64,000 nucleotides of DNA from Bacteroidota bacterium (lineage in GTDB: Bacteria > Bacteroidota > Ignavibacteria > Ignavibacteriales > Ignavibacteriaceae), in the NCBI GenBank assembly GCA_021824565.1, contig JAKAKL010000121.1:62001-126000 (forward strand), given 5' to 3'. The translations under genes were made by a program, and so were the position numbers. The first letter of the stretch is position 1; each line of letters begins with the position of its first letter. The notes beneath the pieces are model-generated. The model ran no database searches, was not told the DNA's origin, and saw only the letters and a list, made by a program, of their open reading frames with translations. Shown piece by piece: positions 48,853-59,307 of this stretch.

Positions 48853-50226
48853 ATGAAAACAATAATTGAACCATTCAAAATAAAATCCGTCGAGCCGATT
48901 CGCTTTACAACTAGAGAAGAAAGAATCGAGATTTTAAAACGCGCCGGCTACAATCCTTTTTTAATTCACGCAGACGATGTGCTAATTGATCTATTAACAG
49001 ACAGCGGCACATCGGCAATGAGTTCTAAACAATGGGCTGGGATCATGGATGGCGATGAGTCTTACGCCGGTTCAAAAAGTTTTTATAGGTTTGAAGAAGC
49101 GGTAAGAAAAATTACAGGAATGAAGTTCATAATTCCGACGCACCAGGGACGGGCTGCCGAAAAAATTTTATTTTCAGTGGTCGGCGGCAAAGGAAAATAT
49201 TTTCCTAATAATACTCACTTCGATACGACACGCGCAAATGTGGAATTCACCGGAGCCGAAGCTGTTGACCTGCTCAATGAAGTAGGAAAGCATCCCGAAA
49301 TCCGCGCCGACTTCAAAGGCAACATGGACATCGAGCAGTTAGAAAATTTTATAAAAATAACCGGCAAGGGAAATATCCCTCTTTGCATGATAACAGTTAC
49401 CAATAATTCCGGAGGCGGACAGCCGGTATCAATGCAGAATATCAGAGAAACAAAATCTGTTTGCAACAAATATGGAATTCCTCTATTTCTCGACGCATGC
49501 AGGTTTGCCGAAAATGCTTACTTCATTAAAAAGCGCGAAGCTGGTTATTCAAATAGATCTGTATTAGAAATCGCTCAGGAAATGTTTTCATACGCCGACG
49601 GAGTCACGATGAGCGCAAAGAAGGATGCGCTTGTAAATATCGGCGGCTTCCTTGCGGTAAATGACGAGAGCCTTGCGATGCAGTGCAGAAATCTTTTAAT
49701 AGTTACCGAAGGTTTTTCAACATACGGCGGATTAGCAGGACGCGACCTTGAAGCAGTAGCGCAAGGTCTGGAAGAAATTGTCGACGAACATTATCTTCAA
49801 TACAGGATTAGAAGCATAGAATATCTTGGAGAAAAATTAGTCGCGGCAGGGGTTCCGATAATTGAGCCGCCGGGAGGTCATGCAATTTACCTCGACGCAA
49901 AAAGATTCGTTCCTCAAATTCCTCAGGAACAATTTCCAGGACAATCAATCGTCGGGGCACTTTATATAGAAGGCGGAATAAGGTCTGTCGAAATCGGCAG
50001 CGTTATGTTCGGCAAATATGATAAAGCAGGAAAATTAATTCCGCCGCCGATGGAACTCGTGCGTCTTGCAGTTCCGAGAAGAGTTTATACCCAAAGTCAT
50101 ATAGATTATGTTTTGGAAATTATAATTGAAGTTTTTAAGAAAAGGGAGTCGCTAAAAGGTTATAAAATTATTTATGAAGCGCCGATGCTGCGTCATTTTA
50201 CAGCTCGTTTTGAAGAAGTGGTATAA
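48853..50226 (+). CDS. Tryptophanase / tyrosine phenol-lyase family beta-eliminating lyase
   Basis: LTDSGTSAMSSKQWAGIMDGDESYAGSKSFYRFEEAV; IPTHQGRAAEKILF; VTMSAKKDALVNIGGFL (PLP Lys). Confidence 0.93.
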   Translation: MKTIIEPFKIKSVEPIRFTTREERIEILKRAGYNPFLIHADDVLIDLLTDSGTSAMSSKQWAGIMDGDESYAGSKSFYRFEEAVRKITGMKFIIPTHQGRAAEKILFSVVGGKGKYFPNNTHFDTTRANVEFTGAEAVDLLNEVGKHPEIRADFKGNMDIEQLENFIKITGKGNIPLCMITVTNNSGGGQPVSMQNIRETKSVCNKYGIPLFLDACRFAENAYFIKKREAGYSNRSVLEIAQEMFSYADGVTMSAKKDALVNIGGFLAVNDESLAMQCRNLLIVTEGFSTYGGLAGRDLEAVAQGLEEIVDEHYLQYRIRSIEYLGEKLVAAGVPIIEPPGGHAIYLDAKRFVPQIPQEQFPGQSIVGALYIEGGIRSVEIGSVMFGKYDKAGKLIPPPMELVRLAVPRRVYTQSHIDYVLEIIIEVFKKRESLKGYKIIYEAPMLRHFTARFEEVV

Positions 50227-50235
50227 AATTTATTT

Positions 50236-51063
50236 ATGAAGATTCAAAAAGAATATTCCTTTTTTAATGGGAGGCAAATTTGGAGATTAATCCCGACTGA
50301 ATCTGCAAAAATAATTATTGAAGAAAGGAACGTTGAAACCAAAGAAGTTTTTTTTAACTGTCTGGACATTAACACCGGCGAAAATATTTTATCCAATCTC
50401 CAATTGGAGGAAAAATTCTGGATCGGCATAGAGACGGTTTATAAAGACATAATTTATTTTCATAAATACATTAAGCCGGATATGCCGCGCCACAAGGGAA
50501 TAACGGCTTACGATATGATAACAAAAAAAGTTCTGTGGAATAATGAAGACTATACTTTTCTCTTTGTCAGTCAAAATAAATTATACACTTATCAGGAGCT
50601 TTTTGAAGGAAGACAATTTTATTCTATCGACTACCGCAACGGAAATGTCGTAGAAGATCTAAAAGAAGATGCCGCAAAGATAAACGAACTGCGCGAAGAA
50701 ACGATTCAACAGCAGAATTATGAAGGATATTATTTTACAGAATATTTCGACCGGAACCTCGAAGCTGATGCTGATGTTTTAAACTTGGTTGAAGAAATCA
50801 AAAGCCACTATGTTATAACTGGAAAGATAGAATTTATAAAAATAAATAACCTGCTCCTTCTCAGTTTTTATGAGATATCAGACGGCGGCTATTTTGATAA
50901 TATCTTTTTAGCTATTGATATTTCTAATAAAAAGATTATTTTAGAAGAAAAACTTAACACTCACGTAAAAGCTTTTATTCCCGACTCATTCTTCGTAAAA
51001 GACAATTTGATTTTTTTGCTGAAAGAAAAAGAAAAGCTTGACGTTTGTTCTATAAGATTTTAG
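50236..51063 (+). CDS. DUF4905-like hypothetical protein
   Basis: Repeat-like ITAYDMITKKVLWNN / YSIDYRNGNVV, Bacteroidota-type family. Confidence 0.55.
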   Translation: MKIQKEYSFFNGRQIWRLIPTESAKIIIEERNVETKEVFFNCLDINTGENILSNLQLEEKFWIGIETVYKDIIYFHKYIKPDMPRHKGITAYDMITKKVLWNNEDYTFLFVSQNKLYTYQELFEGRQFYSIDYRNGNVVEDLKEDAAKINELREETIQQQNYEGYYFTEYFDRNLEADADVLNLVEEIKSHYVITGKIEFIKINNLLLLSFYEISDGGYFDNIFLAIDISNKKIILEEKLNTHVKAFIPDSFFVKDNLIFLLKEKEKLDVCSIRF

Positions 51064-51079
51064 CATTAAAAGTTAAAAG

Positions 51080-51661
51080 ATGGAACTGACAGAAAAAGAA
51101 AAAGGTGTTTTAATTTTAGCGGCGCGGGATTCTATTGAATCAACATTCGGCGAAGAAAAACCGCCGATAATCGATTACAATTATTTTCCAAGCTTAGCAC
51201 AAACAGGCCCGGGAGCCTTCGTTACTTTAACAATACACGAAAGGCTGCGAGGCTGTATAGGTTATATCTCTTCAGATAAAAATATTTTTGAAACTGTTTG
51301 CGACGCTGCTGTGCAGGCTGCTATGAACGATCCTCGCTTCCCTTCATTAACCGAAGAAGAATTCGTCCACACGAATATAGAAATTTCAATTTTGTCTGTA
51401 CTAGAACCAATATCAACATATGAAGATATAACCGTCGGCTTACACGGAATGGTTTTAGATTACGGCTATAATAGAGCGCTGCTGCTGCCTCAGGTGGCAA
51501 CGGAAAATAATTATAACCGTGAACAATTTTTAACAGCACTTTGTGAAAAAGCAGGAATATATCCTTACACCTGGCAGGAAAAAATATTGGATATAAAAAC
51601 TTTTACCGCAACCGTTTTTTCTGAGACCGGCAATCGGAAAAAAACTTATGAACAAAATTAG
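51080..51661 (+). CDS. AMMECR1 domain protein (AmmeMemoRadiSam system protein A)
   Basis: GAFVTLTIHERLRGCIGYISSDKNIFETVCDAAVQAAMNDPRFPSLTEEE. Confidence 0.95.
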   Translation: MELTEKEKGVLILAARDSIESTFGEEKPPIIDYNYFPSLAQTGPGAFVTLTIHERLRGCIGYISSDKNIFETVCDAAVQAAMNDPRFPSLTEEEFVHTNIEISILSVLEPISTYEDITVGLHGMVLDYGYNRALLLPQVATENNYNREQFLTALCEKAGIYPYTWQEKILDIKTFTATVFSETGNRKKTYEQN

Positions 51662-52469
51662 AAAACCGGCGGTTGCCGGATTATTTTACCCGGCTGATTA
51701 TCATGAACTCGATAACGAACTTGACATTTTATTAAATCTCGCAGAGTCAAAAGAAAACCCTTCGTCAATCACCGGAATTATTTCTCCGCATGCCGGCTAT
51801 ATTTATTCAGGAAGAACTGCTGCTTTTGGATTTAAGATTCTAAAAAATAAAAACATCAAAAACGTAATTATAATTTCCCCCAGCCATCATGAATATTTTA
51901 GAGGATGCTCGATTTATAACGGCGATGCTTTTGAAACCCCGCTAGGCGCAGTAGAAATTAATAAAGAAGTTTCTACACGGATTGTTGAAGGAAGCGAAAA
52001 TATTTTCTTTGGCATAAATGGACACAGAGAAGAACATGCAGTTGAGGTTCAAATTCCATTCTTGCAAAAAGTTCTAAACGACTTTAATATTATTCCAATC
52101 GTTATGGGTGATCAAAGCGGAGCTTATATTTCCGAACTTGCTGAGCAACTTTCCAAAGTGATTGGTAACGATACGGTAATCGTTGCCAGCTCGGATCTTT
52201 CGCATTATTATTCAAAGGATAAAGCGCGGAGACTTGATTCCATAGTTGAAGAAAAAATTTCGCATTTTGATTTTGAGGGACTTCAGACTGATCTTAAAAA
52301 CAGAGTATGCGAAGCATGCGGCGGCGGACCCATAGTTTCAATGATGAAGGCTGCTTTCTTAACCGGAAAAAACAAATCCGTTATTCTTAACCGGAGCGAT
52401 TCCGGCGATACATCGCACGACAACAGCCGGGTGGTGGGCTACATTTCTGCCGCTATTTACGGTGATTGA
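51648..52469 (+). CDS. MEMO1 family protein (AmmeMemoRadiSam system protein B)
   Basis: RKPAVAGLFYPADYHELD; GIISPHAGYIYSGRTAAFGF; REEHAVEVQIPFLQ; VIVASSDLSHYYS. Confidence 0.95.
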   Translation: MNKIRKPAVAGLFYPADYHELDNELDILLNLAESKENPSSITGIISPHAGYIYSGRTAAFGFKILKNKNIKNVIIISPSHHEYFRGCSIYNGDAFETPLGAVEINKEVSTRIVEGSENIFFGINGHREEHAVEVQIPFLQKVLNDFNIIPIVMGDQSGAYISELAEQLSKVIGNDTVIVASSDLSHYYSKDKARRLDSIVEEKISHFDFEGLQTDLKNRVCEACGGGPIVSMMKAAFLTGKNKSVILNRSDSGDTSHDNSRVVGYISAAIYGD

Positions 52470-53384
52470 TTGACTACAAAAAACTTTAACATCTCAATTA
52501 TCGGCGCCGGTAAACTTGCGCACTCGTTAAGCAGCGCTTTGGTTCGATCCGGTTTTAATATTACATGCGTCATCAGCAAAAATATCTCATCAGCAAAAAA
52601 ACTGGCAAAGTTATTTCAAATAAAAAATTATTCTACCAAACTGAAAGACATTCCTTATAGAACCAACACTTTTTTTATTTGCGTTCCTGATGATCAAATT
52701 AAAATTTTGGATTTTCGATTTTCAAAATTAGAATTGAACTTCCGTCAATCCTTGTTTGTACATTTCTCCGGCGCGGAGAACAGTGCTCTTCTCAAACATC
52801 TCAAAACGAAAAAAGCGCAAACGGCATCATTTCATATAATGCAGACATTTCCTTCAAAAGATATTTTATCTATTAAAAATAATTTTGCGGCAATCGAAAC
52901 GGGAAATAGTACTGCTGCAAAGAAACTTTCTTTTGTCGCGGATAAACTTAACTTGCTGTCATTTAAGGTCGACGGTGATAAAAAAGCATTATACCATCTT
53001 GCCGGAGTTTTTTCCTCCAATTTTTTCGTAGGAAATATTTTTTCTGCTCATGAACTTTTTAAGAAAAGCGAAATCATAAAAATTAATTTTAATAACTTAA
53101 TTCTGCCGATCATTAACTCAACTCTGCACAATATAAAAAAGGCAGGCGCAGAAAATTCTTTATCTGGTCCGGTGGAGCGAGGCGATTTAAAGACAATACA
53201 AAATCATGCTGCGACTTTAAAGAAACACTTTAAGCGAAGTGAAGATAAAACATTTATACTAAATTATTTTGTGCAGTCATTGTCTCTTATCAATCTTATC
53301 AAAAAAAGCTGCTGGAAATTAAACAATAGGCAAAGGAAAGTAGAAAAATTTCTTCTTCAAGAATTAAGAAGTTATTTAAAATAA
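52470..53384 (+). CDS. Rossmann-like / DUF2520 domain protein
   Basis: ISIIGAGKLAHSLSSALVRSGFNITCVISKN; FHIMQTFPS; TTG start directly after preceding stop. Confidence 0.88.
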   Translation: MTTKNFNISIIGAGKLAHSLSSALVRSGFNITCVISKNISSAKKLAKLFQIKNYSTKLKDIPYRTNTFFICVPDDQIKILDFRFSKLELNFRQSLFVHFSGAENSALLKHLKTKKAQTASFHIMQTFPSKDILSIKNNFAAIETGNSTAAKKLSFVADKLNLLSFKVDGDKKALYHLAGVFSSNFFVGNIFSAHELFKKSEIIKINFNNLILPIINSTLHNIKKAGAENSLSGPVERGDLKTIQNHAATLKKHFKRSEDKTFILNYFVQSLSLINLIKKSCWKLNNRQRKVEKFLLQELRSYLK

Positions 53385-53478
53385 TCCGGCGGACTAATCG
53401 CGCCCCAGTCAAAAAATAAATAATTCAATTTTGTTATATTTGTACTCATTTTAAAAAGAATACCTGGAGGATTTTAAA

Positions 53479-54981
53479 ATCGAAAAGCAAAAAAATAATC
53501 AGACTGATGTTGATAAAATTGTTTCTCTTGCAAAGAGAAGAGGCTTTGTTTTTCAATCAAGCGAAATATACGGCGGCTTAAATGGCTGCTGGGATTATGG
53601 TCCGCTTGGCGTTGAGCTTCTGAAAAATGTTAAGGAAGAATGGTGGAAGTTCATGACTTACCGCGAAAATGTTGAAGGACTTGACGCTTCTATTTTAATG
53701 CATCCTCGCGTGTGGGAGGCTTCAGGGCATGTGGAAAATTTTACTGATCCAATGATCGACTGTAAGCAGTGTAAATCGCGTTACCGGCTCGATACGCTTT
53801 CTGATTTAATCGCCGAAAAGAAAAAACGAAAAATCATCGAAGCATTTTTGGAAAATATTTCCAAGAATAATCTTCCCTATGATTTATCTAACTCAGATAT
53901 AAAGAATTTTTCGGAACATGAGCTGAACGAAAAATTTAACAGTATTCTAGAAAACAATGAATTTGGTAAAATTCTTCTTGCAGAAATTAATTGCCCGCAG
54001 TGCGGCAACAAAGGAACTTTTACAGAAGCGAGAAAATTCAACTTAATGTTTAAAACTTTTGTCGGACCGGTTGAAGACAACGGCTCAGTGGTTTATTTGA
54101 GACCCGAAACAGCACAGGGAATTTTTGTAAATTTTTTAAATGTGCAGAGTTCCGCAAGACAAAAAATTCCGTTTGGCATTGCTCAAATTGGCAAAGCTTT
54201 TAGAAATGAAATTAATACAAAAAATTTTCTGTTTAGAACTCGGGAGTTTGAGCAGATGGAAATGCAGTTTTTCGTAAAGCCCGCCGAAGATAAAAAATGG
54301 TACGACTACTGGAAGCACGAACGCCTCGAATGGTTTTATTCTTTAGGAATGACAAAAGACAAGCTCCGTTATCATGATCATCCTAAAGAAAAGCTTGCAC
54401 ACTATGCTAAGGAAGCAACCGATATCGAATATTTGTTTCCATTCGGCTGGGGTGAGATTGAAGGAATTCATAATCGTACTAACTTTGACTTAAGCCGACA
54501 CGAAGAATACTCCGGCAAGTCATTAAAATATTTTGATGAAGAATCTAAAGAAAAATTTATTCCATACATAATTGAAACTTCAGCGGGCGCAAGCAGATCG
54601 TTTATGGCGTTTCTGGTCGACGCTTATTACGAAGAAGAAGTAAACGGCGAGCAAAGATCCGTTCTAAAATTTCACCCGAAGCTTGCACCGATAAAAGCGG
54701 CGGTATTTCCGCTGGTAAACAAAGACGGCATGCCTGAAATTTCGCAAAAGATTGAAAAAGATTTAAGAAAAAATCTCAAAGTATTTTATGATGATAAAGG
54801 AGCGGTAGGCAGAAGATACCGCCGTCAGGACGAAGCCGGAACGCCTTTCTGCATTACAATAGATACTCAAACTTTAAGCGATCAAACTGTGACTATCCGT
54901 GAACGGGATTCTATGGAACAAATTCGCCTCAGCTCGGACAAGATTTTATCTTATTTGCTCGATAAATTGTCTCAAAGCTGA
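53479..54981 (+). CDS. glyS: Glycine--tRNA ligase (class II, alpha2), apparent AUC start
   Basis: Reading frame open upstream of track start: (I/M)EKQKNNQTDVDKIVSLAKRRGFVFQSSEIYGGLNGCWDYGPLGVELLKNVKEEWWKFM. GGAGG at 53466-53470, 8 nt before ATC 53479; no ATG/GTG/TTG in frame between stop at 53452 and 53653. Confidence 0.9.
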   Translation: MEKQKNNQTDVDKIVSLAKRRGFVFQSSEIYGGLNGCWDYGPLGVELLKNVKEEWWKFMTYRENVEGLDASILMHPRVWEASGHVENFTDPMIDCKQCKSRYRLDTLSDLIAEKKKRKIIEAFLENISKNNLPYDLSNSDIKNFSEHELNEKFNSILENNEFGKILLAEINCPQCGNKGTFTEARKFNLMFKTFVGPVEDNGSVVYLRPETAQGIFVNFLNVQSSARQKIPFGIAQIGKAFRNEINTKNFLFRTREFEQMEMQFFVKPAEDKKWYDYWKHERLEWFYSLGMTKDKLRYHDHPKEKLAHYAKEATDIEYLFPFGWGEIEGIHNRTNFDLSRHEEYSGKSLKYFDEESKEKFIPYIIETSAGASRSFMAFLVDAYYEEEVNGEQRSVLKFHPKLAPIKAAVFPLVNKDGMPEISQKIEKDLRKNLKVFYDDKGAVGRRYRRQDEAGTPFCITIDTQTLSDQTVTIRERDSMEQIRLSSDKILSYLLDKLSQS

Positions 54982-55002
54982 AAATTCTTGCTTTGACTTT
55001 TA

Positions 55003-56157
55003 GTGATTGGTGTAATTTTGAAAAAACTTATTTTTATTTTTTTTATTGTTGCTTCTTCAAGTGCACTGCCTCAATCACAGAATTTTGATTCTACAGTAGC
55101 CGCCGGCATAAAACAAATCTATGATATAAAATTTCCCGAAGCGGAAAAAACCTTCCGCGCTTTGATCGCCGATTTTCCCGGCAAACCGCAGGGAAGATTT
55201 TTTCTTGCAATGGTTGACTGGTGGAAAATCCTATTAAATCCTGACAATGACTCTTATGACGATGTTTTCTACCAAAAACTTGAAGACGTAATTTATCAAT
55301 GCGATCAAATATTAAAACAAAATCCCGACGATGTAAACGCTTTGTTCTTCAAAGGCGGAGCAATCGGCTTTAGAGGAAGGCTGAGGGCATACCGTGAAAG
55401 CTGGCTTAAAGCTGCTGATGACGGACGAACCGCTCTTCCTATTGTTGAGCACGCGGCAAAGCTCGATCCGAAAAATGTTGATGTTCAGCTTGGCTTCGGA
55501 ATTTATGACTATTATGCCGCCGTTATCCCCGAAGAATTTCCGCTTATGAAACCGCTGATGATTTTTTTCCCGCCCGGCAATAAACAAAAAGGAATTTCGG
55601 AACTAAACGATGTCGCAATGAACGGTAAGTATGCAAAATACGAAGCACGGTATTTTTTAATGACGCTTTATTTTGATTATGAAAATAATCCTATCATAGC
55701 TGATGAATATGCTAAAATGCTTACAACTGATTTCCCCGACAACCCGGTTTTTGAAAGATGGCACGGAAGAATTGCGGCAAAGAAAGGAGATTTCCTAAGC
55801 GCTTCTAAAATTTTTTCCGATGTAATTGCAAAGGCTGATAGAAATTATCCGGGTTATAACACTACAAGCGCGCGTCGCGAAGCCGTTTATTACGTAGCTT
55901 ATGAATATAAAAGCATGAAACAAATTGACTCTTCAATAATTTATTTTAAAGAGTGCGCAAATCTTTCAAAACAAATTGATGTAAAAGAGACCTCTGGGTT
56001 CTTAATTAATTCTTACTTATATCTTGGGATGTTATATGATTTGCAGGGAAAGAGAGAAAGAGCAGTTGAATATTACAAAAAGACTTTAGACCTTAAAGAT
56101 TACAACAACTCCCGTTTCTATGCTCAAGAATATTTGAAAACTCCGTATAAAAATTAA
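55003..56157 (+). CDS. Secreted TPR-repeat protein
   Basis: Signal peptide; DPKNVDVQLGFGIYDYYAAV; GMLYDLQGKRERAVEYYKKTLDL. True start may be TTG at 55018. Confidence 0.8.
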   Translation: MIGVILKKLIFIFFIVASSSALPQSQNFDSTVAAGIKQIYDIKFPEAEKTFRALIADFPGKPQGRFFLAMVDWWKILLNPDNDSYDDVFYQKLEDVIYQCDQILKQNPDDVNALFFKGGAIGFRGRLRAYRESWLKAADDGRTALPIVEHAAKLDPKNVDVQLGFGIYDYYAAVIPEEFPLMKPLMIFFPPGNKQKGISELNDVAMNGKYAKYEARYFLMTLYFDYENNPIIADEYAKMLTTDFPDNPVFERWHGRIAAKKGDFLSASKIFSDVIAKADRNYPGYNTTSARREAVYYVAYEYKSMKQIDSSIIYFKECANLSKQIDVKETSGFLINSYLYLGMLYDLQGKRERAVEYYKKTLDLKDYNNSRFYAQEYLKTPYKN

Positions 56158-56203
56158 TTTCTTCGAGTTCTTTTTTCTCTAAAAAATTTTTATCAATAAA
56201 ATT

Positions 56204-57136
56204 TTAAAGCGATGTTGAAACCGTTATTCTATTTATCGACCCGACTAAACCGAGAGACGAATATCCGTAATCAAAATTATAATTAGATATAACAAGCCCG
56301 AGACCGATGTCAAAGCCTGCTAAGCCCGCGAAATTTCCGATTGTCAGATCATTTCTATTCGCATTATCGTAGCCGATTCTTAAGCGCAGCACGCGGCTTA
56401 ACACAAGCTCACCTCCGAAAGTAAAGCTCTTAAGTTTGTCGCTAAAGCTGTTATTATCATTTAAATTATGAAATTCCAGCAGCAGTGTTAAAGGTAAATG
56501 CTCCATTTTTTTTGAAACACCGAAAACAACGTCGAGCGGTAAATTCTCTTTCGTGGAATAATATTCGGAAAGCTGCGAGCCTATATTAGTAACGGCAAAA
56601 CCAAAATTCATCAACTGCGGCGCCAGTGAATAGTGCAGCCCGACATCAATAGCCAGCGCGCTCGACGATCTATCCGCAATTTTAGAATAAATTACTTTTA
56701 AGTTCGCTCCGTAATAAAAATTTTCACCAAGATAATTGGAATACCCCGCCGTAGCCGCCAGTTCGCCCGCTCCGAACGTACCGTACTTATTTCCATTATC
56801 ATCTATATACGAAAATGTTCCATAATTTATATATTGAATTGCAGCTCCAATCCTCCCAATATTTTTTAGATCGGTTGAATAAGCAAGACTTGCAAGATTA
56901 ATATCAAGAACATGCTTTACAAAGGAGAACGAGACAGGCGTTCCGTGAAGCAATCCAATCCCCGCGGGATTATAAAAAATAACATTTGGATCATCGTCGT
57001 TTGTAACATAGCTGCCGGCAAGTGAAGCAGCTCTCGCACTCATATCTAATTTTAAAAAATCATAAGTGCTTTGAGCGAATGAATTACTTAGAAGCAATAA
57101 AAAAATTAAAAAAACTAATAGGTTTGTTTTATTCAT
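56204..57136 (-). CDS. PorQ-like type IX secretion-associated outer-membrane protein
   Basis: YDFLKLDMSARAASLAGSYVTNDDDPNVIFYNPAGIGLLHGTPVSFSFVKHVLDINLASLAY. Confidence 0.85.
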   Translation of the reverse strand: MNKTNLLVFLIFLLLLSNSFAQSTYDFLKLDMSARAASLAGSYVTNDDDPNVIFYNPAGIGLLHGTPVSFSFVKHVLDINLASLAYSTDLKNIGRIGAAIQYINYGTFSYIDDNGNKYGTFGAGELAATAGYSNYLGENFYYGANLKVIYSKIADRSSSALAIDVGLHYSLAPQLMNFGFAVTNIGSQLSEYYSTKENLPLDVVFGVSKKMEHLPLTLLLEFHNLNDNNSFSDKLKSFTFGGELVLSRVLRLRIGYDNANRNDLTIGNFAGLAGFDIGLGLVISNYNFDYGYSSLGLVGSINRITVSTSL

Positions 57137-57312
57137 ATATTTCCAAAAATTTCCGCTACTTATTTAATTATAATATAAAATAAAGGCAAGGGGAAAGAAA
57201 AGGAAAAATTAAAAAAATTATGCTTAACAACAGATGACAAATTGAATACTCATAATAAACACTATATTTGCGATGCATTTTTTTAATTCCTTAATCAAAA
57301 TTTTATTCTGAT

Positions 57313-59196
57313 ATGCCTAATAACATTAGCCCGGTGATTTTAACAGCTATGGAATTAGAAGTTCACTTCGGTGAACAAGTAATTCTTGACAAAGCCTCTC
57401 TCAGCGTTCACGAGGGCGATCGCATCGGATTAGTCGGAAGGAACGGCGCCGGCAAATCAACTTTTCTTAAAATTATTACCGGATTGATTCAGCCTGATTC
57501 GGGTGAAGTAGCAAAGAGAAAAGACTTGGTAATCGGATTTCTCTCTCAGGAATTTATTCTTGATGAAACTAAAAACGTAATTCAAAATATTAAGGAAGGC
57601 GCTCTAAACATTTTAAATTTAATTGATGAATATTCCAGAACGCCTTTTGATTCAAAAAATAAAATTCTTCTTGAAGAAAAAATTCTCCATGTTGACGGCT
57701 GGAATATCGACAAAAGAATTGAACTTTTAATCGCTTCTTTAAATGCACCGGAACCAGACAGAAGCATAAAAGAATTATCCGGCGGTGAAAAAAGACGGGT
57801 CGCTTTATGCCGCGCTTTAATTGCCCAGCCCGACCTCTTGATACTTGACGAACCTACAAACCATCTTGATACCAGCTCAATCGAATGGATTGAAAATTTT
57901 CTTGCTTCATATAAAGGCTCATGCATTTTTGTTACCCACGACAGGTATTTCCTCGACCGGATCGCTAATCGAATAGTTGAACTTTCGTCGGGAGCATTTT
58001 TTTCTCACCAGGGAAATTATACAGACTACCTGATCAACAAGACAGAGCGTCAGACAATCGAAGAAGTAGAAGAAAAAAAGCGGCAAAATTTTCTGCGCTG
58101 CGAACTTGAATGGGTCAGGCGCGGACCGCGTGCACGGCGGACTAAAGCAAAGAGCCGTCTTGATAATTATTATGAAGTTGCATCGCAGGAAACTAAAGAA
58201 AAAGAAATTGATGTTGAATTAATAATTCCGGAACCTGAACGGCTTGGTAAAAAAGTAGCTGAGTTCACAAACATAGGCATCCGGCTTGGCGGCAAACTTA
58301 TTTTTAAAGATTTTAATTTTTCTTTCGAGCCAGGAAAAAAGCTTGGAATTATTGGAAAGAACGGCGCCGGCAAAACTACTTTGCTAAAAATAATTCTCGG
58401 CGAACTACCTCCGACAACAGGTAAAATTGAAATCGGTGAAAAAACAGAATTTAATTACATCGATCAACACCGTTTGCTTTTAGATAATAACGACACTGTT
58501 TTCAAAGCAATCGGAGAGGGTAATGAAGTTATAAAATTCGGTAAAGAAAAAATCAGCGTCTGGACTTACTTAAGAAAATTTCTTTTTACCGACGACAGAA
58601 TCAATACAAAAGTCGAAAGACTTTCAGGCGGCGAAAAAAGCAGGCTTACACTTGCAGCTATTCTTAAAAATGGAGGAAATTTTCTTTTGCTTGACGAACC
58701 TACAAACGACCTTGATCTTCCAACTCTTAGGATTCTTGAAGAAGCTTTAATCGCGTTTGAAGGCTGCATTGCAATTGTAAGCCATGATAGATTTTTTCTT
58801 AACCGCGTCTGCAACGGAATACTTGCCTTTGAGGATAGCAATGAAATTTATTTCAGCGAAGGTAATTATGATTATTATATTGAAAAAAGATCGGCAAGGT
58901 TGAAAGAAGAAAAATCTTTTGAAACTAAAATTAAAAAGGAAGATTCGCGTGTAAAGCCGAAAGTCAGAAAACTTACATGGAAAGAAGCGAAAGAACTCGA
59001 AACCATAGAAGATGAAATTATGAAATCAGAATCTGAAATAGAAAGAATAGAATCAATTTTTTCTTCTCCGGATTATTACGAAAAATATGCTGCGCAAACT
59101 AATGAGCTTAATGAAAAACTTGAGGCTGAAAAAAACCGTGTAAAGTTTTTATTCAATAGATGGGAAGAGCTTGAAAAAATCAAACATGGTGAATGA
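57313..59196 (+). CDS. ABC-F family ATPase (Uup-like)
   Basis: Two Walker A (GRNGAGKST, GKNGAGKTT), two LSGGEK, DEPTNHLD/DEPTNDLD; coiled C-terminus. Confidence 0.95.
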   Translation: MPNNISPVILTAMELEVHFGEQVILDKASLSVHEGDRIGLVGRNGAGKSTFLKIITGLIQPDSGEVAKRKDLVIGFLSQEFILDETKNVIQNIKEGALNILNLIDEYSRTPFDSKNKILLEEKILHVDGWNIDKRIELLIASLNAPEPDRSIKELSGGEKRRVALCRALIAQPDLLILDEPTNHLDTSSIEWIENFLASYKGSCIFVTHDRYFLDRIANRIVELSSGAFFSHQGNYTDYLINKTERQTIEEVEEKKRQNFLRCELEWVRRGPRARRTKAKSRLDNYYEVASQETKEKEIDVELIIPEPERLGKKVAEFTNIGIRLGGKLIFKDFNFSFEPGKKLGIIGKNGAGKTTLLKIILGELPPTTGKIEIGEKTEFNYIDQHRLLLDNNDTVFKAIGEGNEVIKFGKEKISVWTYLRKFLFTDDRINTKVERLSGGEKSRLTLAAILKNGGNFLLLDEPTNDLDLPTLRILEEALIAFEGCIAIVSHDRFFLNRVCNGILAFEDSNEIYFSEGNYDYYIEKRSARLKEEKSFETKIKKEDSRVKPKVRKLTWKEAKELETIEDEIMKSESEIERIESIFSSPDYYEKYAAQTNELNEKLEAEKNRVKFLFNRWEELEKIKHGE

Positions 59197-59307
59197 AACT
59201 TTTTACTTTAGGTAAATGTCTTATCAGGTAAAACATTATGCCAACTTCTACATTGTTTAGGCTTTATCCTTTATTTAATTTTAAAACAAGAATTTTTTGG
59301 AGAAAAA

